Shown here one piece after another: positions 1 through 7,173 of a stretch of 36,477 nt of DNA. The notes under the pieces were generated by a model. The model made no database searches, had not been told where the DNA came from, and saw nothing but the letters and a program-made list of their open reading frames with translations. Within the stretch, counting starts at the first letter, position 1, and each line of letters begins with the position of its first letter. The position numbers and the translations under genes were made by a program. Location: assembly GCA_016713535.1 (NCBI GenBank), contig JADJOY010000015.1:1-36477 (forward strand), given 5' to 3'. The stretch comes from Deltaproteobacteria bacterium (lineage in GTDB: Bacteria; JADJOY01).

Positions 1-317
1 GGGTCGCGCGTTGCGCGACCGGCGATACGCCTCGGCGCCGCGCAGACGAAGGCGCCGATCCCGGTACGGCACGATCGATCGTGCAGCGATCCGCGATGTA
101 GTCGCCGCGCACGCCCCGTCGTATCGCCGGGCACGCGACGCGTGCCCCTCCCGCGTCCCGGAGGGTCGCGCGTTGCGCGACCGGCGATACGCCTCGGCGC
201 CGCGCAGACGAAGGCGTCGATCCCGGTACGGCACGATCGATCGTGCAGCGATCCGCGATGTAGTCGCCGCGCACGCCCCTTCGTATCGCCGGGCACGCGA
301 CGCGTGCCCCTCCCGCG
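1..317. repeat. Two tandem copies of a 162-bp structured repeat
   Basis: Positions 1-155 and 163-317 are almost identical at a spacing of 162 bp; I see only isolated substitutions (for example near 54/216 and 118/280). The left copy abuts the window edge, so more copies may lie outside. Each unit carries several inverted repeats: a 7-bp stem with a GTT loop (3-19, 165-181), a 16-bp perfect palindrome (69-84, 231-246), a long-range pair (21-29 with 120-128), and a 7-bp stem at 129-147. The period is a multiple of three, so open frames run through it, but the encoded Arg-rich repeat looks like an artefact of composition. It lies downstream of the minus-strand gene ending at 328. Confidence 0.85.
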
Positions 318-327
318 CCGCGGGTGG

Positions 328-1862
328 TCACCACGTCGGGGTGCAGGTGGTGCCGCCGCCGTTCGGGTACGAGTAGTTGCCCGCGGCGTCGAACGCCGAG
401 ACGTAGAGCGTCCAGCCGGTGGTGCCGCTCGGCACGGTGTTCACGAACGCCGAGGTGGCGTCGCCGTAGGACACGAACCCGAACGCGTTCGGCGTCGAGG
501 TCCAGTGGCGCTGGCCGCGGATCGAGTAGCCGGCCACGCCGTGGGCATCGCTCGACTTGCTCCACGTGACGTTGCACCCGCCGAGCGCCGACGCCACCGA
601 CACGACCGACGAGCCGCTCGGCGCCAGCAGGTCGGTTCCCGCCGGGTACACCTCGAAGCCGAAGGTGAAGTCGGTGGCGCCCTCGCTGTTGGTCGCGCGC
701 AGCGTGACGCTCTGGGTGCCCGGATCGCCGGTGACCGGGTTCCACACCACCTCGTAGGCGGCGGCGTCGAAGTAGAGCCCCGGTGGCCCCGAGATCAGCT
801 CGACGCTCGGTGTCGGGTTGCCGCTGGTCGAGATCTCGTAGCCCGCCAGGTACTCGACCGGGTACGAGTCGACGTTCTCGATCAGCATCAGGTGCTCGCC
901 GATCACCGCCGCCGGCCGCTCGTTGGTGCCGACCATCGGGTGGCTGATCCCCGGCAGGGTGAGGAAGCTCGACGCCAGCTGGTTCGAGTTCGCGGACTCG
1001 TTCCCGACCGCGTCGCGAGCGCGCACCATGAAGATGCCGGTCCAGCGGATCTGCGATTCGAGCAGCGGGTAGGTCGTGGCGGTGAGGCCATCGGCGACCA
1101 GGTTCCAGGTGTAGTAGCCCTGGCGGTTCGAGAACGAGCGCTCGAAGAGCCGGTACCCGGCGACATCGCCCTCGGGCGGGGCGTCCCACAGCATCGTGTA
1201 GCTGGCCTGGGTGACGTCCGTGGCGCGCAGGTTCCGTGGCGCGGTCGGCGGCGTGGTGTCGGGTGGCTCGGGCTGGGTGTCGATGGTGAAGCTCTGGTCG
1301 TCGAAGCCGGCGCTCGACGCGGCGCGGATCGTGACCGGCTGCGCGCCGAGCTGGGCCTCGACCGGTGTCCACAGCGTGAGCCCCGTGGAGGGTCGACGCT
1401 CATGCCCTCGGGGCCGGCGAGCAGCTCGAAGGTGGGCGCGGGCGCGCCGACGGCGGTGGCTTCGTACACGTACGCCACGCCCACGTTGGCGACGAGCGGC
1501 GGTGTCGAGGTGAAGGCCGGCGGCAGCGGTTGGGTGTCGATGGTGAAGCTCTGGTCCACCGAGCCGGCGGCGTTGGTGGCGCGCAACGTCACCGCTTGCG
1601 GCCCGACCTGGTCGAGGGTCGGCGTCCACAGCGCCGCGCCCGTGGACGGGTCGACCGTCATCCCCGTGGGCGCGGTGACGAGCGCGAAGGTCGGAGCCGG
1701 GCTGCCCGTGGCGAGGGCCTGATAGGCGTAGAGGACGCTCGCGCTCGCGGTGAGCGGTGGGGTCGAGGTGAAGGCGGGAGGCGTGTTGCAGCTCGCCGTC
1801 GCCACGGCGACGGCCAGAGCCAGACCGAACGGGACGCGTGACCGCGAGCGTGGGGTGGGCAT
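328..1862 (-). CDS. Ig-like/fibronectin type III repeat lipoprotein (one frameshift)
   Basis: Secreted, probably outer-membrane-anchored modular protein of unknown ligand. ATG at 1862 is preceded by GGAG about 8 bases upstream. Residues 1-24 form a signal peptide ending in a lipoprotein-like VATASC (Cys25). Two putative-Ig modules follow, sharing the pattern PAPTF..., VDP, WTP..., VTLRATN..AGS and QSFTIDTQP. Then come an FN3-like segment beginning DTTPPTAPRNLRATD, another Ig-like module and a final FN3-like module ending at a TGA at 328-330. The frame breaks at about 1390: the minus strand reads GTCGACCCTCC where sister modules predict GTCGACCCCTCC, so one C is missing. Restoring one base makes 512 whole codons. 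Identical 26-base stretches at 1274-1299 and 1531-1556 show internal module duplication. No enzymatic motif is visible. Confidence 0.8.
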
Positions 1863-2194
1863 GGGGAGCTCCGATCGGCGCGTTCGTGTTTTGTCACCGC
1901 CGTTGATCAGCGATCAACGTCACCGTGCGGTGCTGCCCGCCGCGGGCGCGGACCAATCCACAATGATTCCGTTCACATTTGGTGACACTTGCGGGCCGTG
2001 GGAGGTCGCCGCCGGGTGGGTACGCGACGTGCGTAGCACAGCGATTTCCCGTCGACCCCGGTGCCGGCGTCGACTCCCCGCCGAGGTTTCCCGTGACGAC
2101 ACCCTCTATCGTCAGCCATCCCGCGTTCGCTCACCATCCAACGGACGTACCCAGTGAGCTACGACACACCAGCGCCAGTCCACTCGGGGGGGTG
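1863..2194. promoter_or_regulatory. Divergent intergenic region with inverted repeats
   Basis: About 330 bp lie between the divergent lipoprotein and LuxR-type regulator genes. They hold an 8-bp stem with a 3-base loop at 1901-1919 (CGTTGATC/GATCAACG) and TGTCACC at 1892-1898 mirrored by GGTGACA at 1981-1987. The stretch around 1955-1990 is clearly less GC-rich than its surroundings, as expected for a promoter. No gene is convincing here. The inverted repeats could be binding sites for the adjacent regulator; that is inference. Confidence 0.4.
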
Positions 2195-2728
2195 GTGGCG
2201 AGGATGCGCTCGAAGTGGCTCCTGGTGCTGGTCCTGGTGCTCGTCACCGGGGACCTCGTCGAGGACGCTCGCAACGGTGTGACCCTGGATCATCGGATCT
2301 TCGAGCTGCTCACCCTGGGGGTGCTCTGCACCACCATCGCGGTGTCGCGCGCCGACACGGCGCGCACCCGACGGGCGGCGAGCGAGCTGGCCCGCGACCT
2401 CGAGCGCGCCACCGACGAGGCGACGCGCTGGCGCGGTGAGGCGCGCACGTATCTCGACGGCCTCGGCGAAGCGATCGACACCCAGTTCGAGCGCTGGCAG
2501 CTCACGCCGTCCGAGCGCGAGGTGGGGCTCTTGCTCCTCAAGGGGCTGAGCCACAAGGAGGTCGCGTCGATCCGCTCGACCACCGAGCAGACCGTGCGCT
2601 CGCAGGCGTTCGCCCTCTACCGCAAGGCCGGGCTGCGCGGCCGCCACGACCTGGCGGCCTATTTCCTCGAGGATTTGCTGCTGCCCACCCAGGCCGTCAG
2701 CGGGGGGTCGCGTAGCTCGGCGGGCTGA
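2195..2728 (+). CDS. LuxR-type HTH regulator with N-terminal membrane segments
   Basis: Likely membrane-associated transcription factor. The N-terminus (from MRSKW) has two hydrophobic segments, LLVLVLVLV and FELLTLGVLCTTIAV, followed by a charged helical stretch rich in Arg/Glu/Ala that may form a coiled coil. The C-terminal 65 residues are a GerE/LuxR helix-turn-helix: LTPSEREVGLLLLKGLS, HKEVA, TVRSQAFALYRKAGL, then HDLAAYFLEDLL. There is no receiver or autoinducer domain, so the input is unknown. The start is uncertain: GTG at 2195 follows a G-rich stretch, ATG at 2204 gives 174 residues, and the frame stays open further upstream but reads as low-complexity Arg/Pro. The 3' end overlaps the convergent lipoprotein gene by about 32 bp. 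Confidence 0.8.
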   Translation: MARMRSKWLLVLVLVLVTGDLVEDARNGVTLDHRIFELLTLGVLCTTIAVSRADTARTRRAASELARDLERATDEATRWRGEARTYLDGLGEAIDTQFERWQLTPSEREVGLLLLKGLSHKEVASIRSTTEQTVRSQAFALYRKAGLRGRHDLAAYFLEDLLLPTQAVSGGSRSSAG

Positions 2729-3215
2729 TCCTCGCGACGAACGGCAGCGCCGCGACCGCCGCCACGCGGTCGTACGGCAGCCACGCCTGGACGATCTTGA
2801 GGCGCTCCATCGCGACCTCGATCGTGGCGCCCGCGGCGGCGAGCGCGGCGCGCTCGTCGTCGCCGAGGCTCGTGACGTGGACGTACGCGTGGAGCCGGCC
2901 CGCGGCGTCGACCTTCACGAACGGCGTCGAGTAGAGGGTCGCGCCGTGGGGCTTGCCGGTGCCGCTCGACGCGGCGTCCGCGGTGAGCTTGCTCACCGCC
3001 TCGGCGATCGGCGCCGCGATCTTGGCGTCGCCGGCCGCAGGATGCGCGGCTTCGCTCGCGGCCGGGCCCGCGGGCGGGATCACGGCGCTCGGCGCGGCCT
3101 CGGCGAGCGCCGCGGGCGTGCCGTCCGCGGCGGGGCTCGTCGAGGGGGCCGTCCGCGTCGCGGCGCAGCCGCCGGCCATCAGCACCGCCGCGCCGACCGC
3201 CGCGGCCGCCTTCAC
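2697..3215 (-). CDS. Small secreted lipoprotein, propeptide-like C-terminus
   Basis: Not assigned to a named family. The GTG start at 3215 overlaps the TGA of the upstream surface-protein gene (GTGA, 3215-3212), implying translational coupling. The 172-residue product begins with a lipoprotein signal peptide, VKAAAAVGAAVLMAGGC (Cys17), then an Ala/Pro-rich linker. The C-terminal half includes LHAYVHVTSLGDDERAAL, an alternating IEVAMERLKIVQAWLPYDRV, then ALPFVARISPPSYATPR. This pattern (a gate-like segment, then a short hydrophobic strand and LPxV near the end) resembles the prodomain that precedes subtilisin-like proteases in large secreted bacterial enzymes, but no protease domain follows. 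It could be a stand-alone inhibitor or chaperone; that is only a suggestion. It ends convergently inside the regulator gene. Confidence 0.7.
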   Translation of the reverse strand: MKAAAAVGAAVLMAGGCAATRTAPSTSPAADGTPAALAEAAPSAVIPPAGPAASEAAHPAAGDAKIAAPIAEAVSKLTADAASSGTGKPHGATLYSTPFVKVDAAGRLHAYVHVTSLGDDERAALAAAGATIEVAMERLKIVQAWLPYDRVAAVAALPFVARISPPSYATPR

Positions 3216-5063
3216 GGGAGCGCCCTGCGCGCTCGGACGCGCCGCACCGCCAGCCCCACCAGCACGGCGGGACCGAGGAGCGCGACGGCACGCCCCGCCG
3301 AGCCGCCGCCACCGGTGACGGTGCTGCACACCAGGGTGTCGCAGACATCGCCGACACCGTCGGTGTCCCAGTCCGCCTGGTCGTAGTTGGCGGCCGCCGC
3401 GCAGTTGTCGCCGCCGTCCGGGATCCCGTCGCCGTCGCTGTCGGCCGTGCCGAGGGCCGCGCACGCGTCGAACTGGAGCTTCGAGATGCGCGTCGCCCAC
3501 TGGTTGCGCTGCCGTATTCGGTGGTGAACCACATCGAGCAGTCGTCGTTGGGGTCGACGTTCATCGACGCGTAGTCGCCCCACCGCGTGGTGCTGAGCTG
3601 ACTGGTGGCGCCATCGCGGATCGTGGACTCGGCCTGCGGCAACGTGCCGAGGGGGTCGCCGGCCACGCGTCCGGCGTAGCGAATACCCGGCTTCACGGTG
3701 CTGCTCGAGACGCTGTAGCCGACCGCGATGTCGCCGAAGCGGTCCATCGCGGCGCTCGCCATCCACCGTCCCGTGGCATCGGGCGAATACGTGCCTTCCT
3801 GGTAGTTGGCCCACGCACCGCCACTGCGCCGCAGCTCGAACCAGCGCACCCCGGCGCGGTTGCTGCCGTTGACGTCGGTGGCGAGGTTGCCGACCAGCGA
3901 CTCGTGGCCGTCGAGGAACTTGCGGTACTGAGCGCGCCACATGACGACCTCGCGGAGCGGATCGAGCGGCAGCGGGGCGAAGGGCTGGGGGATGCACTAG
4001 AACGAGCTCAGACCGCACAGGTCGGAGTCGATCTCGGCGATGGCGACGTTGGTGGGGCCGCTCACCGCGGTGTTGGCCGGGGTGATCCAGTCGACGTGCA
4101 TCTGCCAGAGCTCGAGGAAGTCCTTGCTCGGGTCGTTGGCGCCGATGTTGTGGACCTCGTCGTCGCGGTGGCGCAGGAAGATCGCGGGCTCGCCGTCCGC
4201 GGGCGGCGCGTAGCCGTCCAGGTCCGCGGGCTGCAACATCTGGAAGCCGAACGCGGCGATCGCCGGCACGGTCAGGCGCTGGTAGGTGGCGGCCTGGCCG
4301 GCGAGCATCCTCACCCGGTCGAGGGCGTACACCGCCGGCGACCCCTCGTTGGTGCCCACGTAGTAGCCGTCGGGCCACACCGCGTACTTCGGGTAGTCGG
4401 GGAAGTCGGGTACCGAGAAATCGTAGGCCCACCACCCGCCCGAGACGGGGTCGGCGGTCTTGGACACGTAGGCGCAGAGGTGGTTGCCGAGGCTCGCGAA
4501 CTCGGTCAAGAACCAGCGCTGGGCGAGGCGGTCGAAGAGCACGACGGGATCGCCGAGCCCGGTGGCGCACGAGCCGGTGCCGAGGGTGTCGAGGTTGGTC
4601 GGGCCCGCGATCGTTGCACCGGTGGTCTTGTCGTAGACGGTGAAGATCCCGCCCCCCGAGCCGTTGATCATCTGGATGTAGTGGGCGGGACCGATCTCAC
4701 CGATCGTGTCGGGCGGGTGAACGCCCGTGTAGCGCCCGCGATGTCGAGGGCCGGCGTCGTGAACGCGCGGTCGTTGCCGCGCGGCGCGGCGCTCTGCGCC
4801 GCGAGCAGGGGGTCGAGCTTCGCCGGCGCGGGAGTGCGCTCGGGGATGCCGGGCATCTTGCGGCGCCTGAGCGGGATCTCCTTGATCGGATCGCCGGGCT
4901 TCCAGGGCGCGACCCGGGGAAGGTCGCGCAGGTCGCGATCGACCGAGACCGGGCGCACCGGGTCGCTACGGCGCGCCCCGCGGATCGTCTCGGCGCGAGC
5001 GCTCGCCGCGCACACCAGGGACAGCAGCACCACCACCCATGCGCCCCGCGCTCGCACGTTCAC
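3212..5063 (-). CDS. Secreted surface protein with Ca-binding repeat and CTERM-like tail (broken)
   Basis: One gene read in pieces. GTG at 5063 lies 4 bases after the cupredoxin stop. Residues 1-24 are a signal peptide (VVVLLSLVCAASARA). The body has conserved blocks GPAHYIQM, LFDRLAQRWFLTEF, PDYPKYAVWPDGYYVGTNE, RYAGRVAGDPLG, TRWGDYASMNVDPNDDCSMW and TTEYG, as in large uncharacterised, probably beta-propeller-like, bacterial secreted proteins. The C-terminus has one TSP3-type unit (DSDGDGIPDGGDNC...DTDGVGDVCDT), then VCSTVTGGGG, a hydrophobic helix and an Arg tail: a sorting-type signal. Three lesions are present: a missing base near 4730, an in-frame TAG at 3997-3999, and a missing base near 3510. 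Restoring two bases gives 618 whole codons. The stop overlaps the next gene's GTG. Confidence 0.75.
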
Positions 5064-5067
5064 CGGC

Positions 5068-5445
5068 TTACTCGAGGACCACGAGCTGACCGGCGACGTG
5101 CGCCGGGTGGAGCTGGCAGTTGATCGGGAACACGCCGCCTTTGTCGGCGGTGAAGGTGATCTCGGCGTTGCCGTTCGGGCCCTCGGCGGGAACGATCACG
5201 CCCACGTTGTACGCGGGGATCGAGTAGCCGTGATCGTTCGCCAGCTTGTTGACGAGCTTGAGCTTCACGATGTCGCCCTTCTTGGCCGTGATGCCGGTGG
5301 GCAGCCACACCTTCACACCCTGGGGGGTCTCGACGTTGACCACGGTCACGCTCACTTCGCCCGCGCGCGCCGCTCGTGGCACGAGCCCGACCACTCCACT
5401 GGCGACCACCAGCGCCGCCAACACTCGCGTCCAGACCGTCTTCAT
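5068..5445 (-). CDS. Exported single-domain cupredoxin
   Basis: Small blue-copper-fold protein, probably periplasmic or surface electron carrier or copper-binding protein. The 125-residue product starts at ATG 5445 after a strong AGGAGCGACGAC upstream. A Sec signal peptide covers residues 1-28 (cleavage after ARA). Mature beta-strand pattern: VSVTVVNVE, GDIVKLKLVNK, AEITFTADKGGVFPINC. Candidate copper ligands are His72 (NDHGYSI), Cys110, His113 and His116 (CQLHPAH). A Met or Gln axial ligand typical of plastocyanins is not evident after the last His, so this looks like a Cys-x2-His-x2-His site. First gene of a unit with the surface protein and the lipoprotein downstream. Confidence 0.85.
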   Translation of the reverse strand: MKTVWTRVLAALVVASGVVGLVPRAARAGEVSVTVVNVETPQGVKVWLPTGITAKKGDIVKLKLVNKLANDHGYSIPAYNVGVIVPAEGPNGNAEITFTADKGGVFPINCQLHPAHVAGQLVVLE

Positions 5446-5506
5446 GTCGTCGCTCCTGATCGTGAGCCGGCGCGAAGGGCGCCGATTTCCCTGGCGAAGC
5501 TAACAG

Positions 5507-5544
5507 GCTGCGCCCCAACTCGCACGGGCGAGTTGGGGCGCAGC
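5507..5544. repeat. Perfect 16-bp-stem hairpin
   Basis: The arms GCTGCGCCCCAACTCG (5507-5522) and its exact complement (5529-5544) are separated by the 6-base loop CACGGG. It lies about 60 bp upstream of the cupredoxin start and downstream of the glycosidase operon. It may be a terminator, a protein-binding site or a repeat-element end. It has no U-run on either side, so a classical intrinsic terminator is not certain. Confidence 0.7.
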
Positions 5545-5559
5545 GTGTCGAGGTCATCG

Positions 5560-5585
5560 CCGGGGTCTGTTCCAGACCCCCGCCC
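5560..5585. repeat. 26-bp dispersed repeat with internal hairpin, copy 1
   Basis: This copy is identical to 5735-5760, 175 bp away. The core GGTCTG-TTC-CAGACC is a 6-bp stem with a 3-base loop, flanked by CC on the left and CCCGCCC on the right. It is followed by the CTCCGT-loop hairpin, so the region looks like a mosaic of palindromic intergenic elements. Confidence 0.75.
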
Positions 5586-5593
5586 GCCTGGAG

Positions 5594-5613
5594 GGCGCCG
5601 CTCCGTCGGCGCC
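5594..5613. repeat. CTCCGT-loop hairpin, copy 1
   Basis: A perfect 7-bp stem, GGCGCCG/CGGCGCC, closes the loop CTCCGT and is preceded by CTGGAG. The related copy at 20106-20125 keeps the loop and the flank but has two changed, still-paired stem positions. Confidence 0.75.
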
Positions 5614-5734
5614 GCAAATCCCGGCGGGGCCCACCCCGGGTCACTCGCTTCGCTCGTGGCGTCGCGCTGCGACGCGCACATCGACGAGTCGCCTCGTGGA
5701 CCGAGCCGGAATCCCAGGGCGCTCCTTCGGTTAA

Positions 5735-5760
5735 CCGGGGTCTGTTCCAGACCCCCGCCC
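5735..5760. repeat. 26-bp dispersed repeat with internal hairpin, copy 2
   Basis: Exact copy of 5560-5585, with the same GGTCTG-TTC-CAGACC stem-loop. It is preceded by TTAA and followed by TTGAGACC. Confidence 0.75.
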
Positions 5761-5790
5761 TTGAGACCGACACGGCGATTCCTGGTCGTA

Positions 5791-5816
5791 GCGACGGGGG
5801 TTCCATCCCCCGTCGC
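5791..5816 (-). terminator. Probable terminator after the GH5 gene
   Basis: A 10-bp perfect stem (GCGACGGGGG/CCCCCGTCGC) with the loop TTCCAT starts about 10 bases beyond the minus-strand GH5 stop codon. There is no clear U-tract, so the assignment rests on position and stem strength. Confidence 0.45.
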
Positions 5817-5825
5817 AGCCGGCAC

Positions 5826-7154
5826 TCACGGCGTCACGGTCAGCTTGACCTCGCTCGCACCGGGCGCGGCGCGGATCTCGAGGACGCTCGTGGTCTCGTC
5901 GAAGCGGTGCTCGCCGCCCTCGAGGCGCACCTGGAAGCCGTTCGGCCAGCGCCGCGCGCTCGGCAGCCACACCTCGGTCGGCGCGTCGCCGGGTCGCGTG
6001 GGGGTGAAGGTGAGCTCGTAGCGCGCAGCCGCGCGGTCGAAGCGAGAGGTGAGCGGCACCCCGGCCACGGCGCGGGGGTAGGGCCGCACCAGCGGGTCGA
6101 GCCACGGGCGCTCGGCGCCGCCGACCTCCACCACGCTCGCGCCCTCGTCGTTCCAGTCGGGGCCGAGCGGGTCGTACATCCACGCCGCCCAGGAGAAGAG
6201 GTGGCGATCGAAGAGCTGACACTGGTCCTCGAGCATGTCGACGGCGCCGCGTACGCCGTTGAGCGCGCCGAACTCGCCGATCACCACCGGCCAGCCGCGC
6301 CGCTCGGAGAGCTCGGCGATCCGGCGCGCGGCCCGACCGACGCTCGAGAAGCGCCGCCCGAGGTAGCGACCGAGGCCGATCGACGCGAAGTCGTAGAGGT
6401 GCGGCGCGAAGCCGAGCCGCTCGCCGGCCACCTCACCGAGCCGGATCCGCTGCCCGACGAGCAGCGGCGCGGGCTCCGTGAACACCATCCGGTCGGGATC
6501 GCCGGCGCGCAGCGCCTCGACCGCGCGTGAGGCGAAGCGCGCGAGCAGGTCTCCCTCGAAGCGCCCCGAGACGAGCCACGACGGCGGCGCCATGGGCTCG
6601 TTCCAGAGGTCGTAGCCGAGCACCCGTGGCACGCCGCGGAAGCGCCGCGCGACGCGCTCGAGGACCGTGAGGACGTGGTCCTGTAGGCCGCGCTGGTTCG
6701 TCCAGAAGTCGCGCTCCGCGCGGATCACGCCGGGTGCGAGGAAATACGCGAGGAACCAGCGCTTCCCGGTGAGCCAGCCGGGAGTCGCGCGGTCGTCGGG
6801 CGGGAGCGCCCACGCGGGGGCGCCGGAGCCGCCGTAGGCGCGCGAGAAGATGTCCTGGTGGAGGTCCACGAGCACGTGGAAGCCGCGCTCGCCGAGGGCG
6901 CGCGCCAGCGCCACCGCGCGCATCAGGTACGACTCGTCGATCCGCCCACGCGCCGGCTCGACCCCCTCCCAGGTGAGGACCAGCCGCGCGAGGTTGAAGC
7001 CCCACGAGCTGAGCGGGTCGAGGTAGCGCGGCTCGGGCTCGAACGGCAGGAAGGGTGGAAGCTTCGAGCGGCCCGAGAGGTTGAGACCGCGGAACAGCCG
7101 GACCCGCCCCAGGTCGTCGCGGAACCAGCGCCCGTCGGGGCGGATCTCGTCCAC
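5826..7154 (-). CDS. GH5-family glycosidase, endoglycoceramidase-like
   Basis: Retaining glycoside hydrolase of clan A with a (beta/alpha)8 barrel, 442 residues, GTG start at 7154. Near the N-terminus are FRGLNLSGRSKLPPF and WGFNLARLVLTWEGVEP; DLHQDIFSRAYGG follows. The acid/base Glu is in YDLWNEP (around residue 184) and the nucleophile Glu in VIGEFGALNG (around 292). The DLHQD and NEP blocks and the C-terminal beta domain resemble endoglycoceramidases and steryl glucosidases more than cellulases. This suggests a glycolipid substrate; the substrate is inference. No signal peptide is visible, so it appears cytoplasmic, unlike the protease gene 19 bp upstream with which it likely shares a transcript. 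The frame is intact. Confidence 0.85.
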   Translation of the reverse strand: MDEIRPDGRWFRDDLGRVRLFRGLNLSGRSKLPPFLPFEPEPRYLDPLSSWGFNLARLVLTWEGVEPARGRIDESYLMRAVALARALGERGFHVLVDLHQDIFSRAYGGSGAPAWALPPDDRATPGWLTGKRWFLAYFLAPGVIRAERDFWTNQRGLQDHVLTVLERVARRFRGVPRVLGYDLWNEPMAPPSWLVSGRFEGDLLARFASRAVEALRAGDPDRMVFTEPAPLLVGQRIRLGEVAGERLGFAPHLYDFASIGLGRYLGRRFSSVGRAARRIAELSERRGWPVVIGEFGALNGVRGAVDMLEDQCQLFDRHLFSWAAWMYDPLGPDWNDEGASVVEVGGAERPWLDPLVRPYPRAVAGVPLTSRFDRAAARYELTFTPTRPGDAPTEVWLPSARRWPNGFQVRLEGGEHRFDETTSVLEIRAAPGASEVKLTVTP

Positions 7155-7173
7155 GGTGTCGCGGCTCAGCGGC

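Larger units (their letters stand above)
5446..5825. other. 380-bp intergenic region rich in hairpins and dispersed repeats
   Basis: No gene is convincing here. The region holds the cupredoxin 5' region, a 16-bp-stem hairpin (5507-5544), a duplicated 26-base motif containing a GGTCTG-TTC-CAGACC hairpin (5560-5585 and 5735-5760), a CTCCGT-loop hairpin (5594-5613) that recurs at 20106-20125, and a 10-bp-stem hairpin at 5791-5816 just past the glycosidase stop. Confidence 0.7.

Noticed and set aside
11-376. Arg-rich repeat peptide encoded by the 162-bp repeats
   Set aside because: It is a by-product of a period divisible by three; there is no start context, and the palindromes indicate a noncoding repeat.
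142-1722. Long plus-strand open frame opposite the Ig/FN3 lipoprotein gene
   Set aside because: Arg/Ala/Gly-rich shadow of the minus-strand gene; high GC keeps opposing frames open, and no domain is seen.
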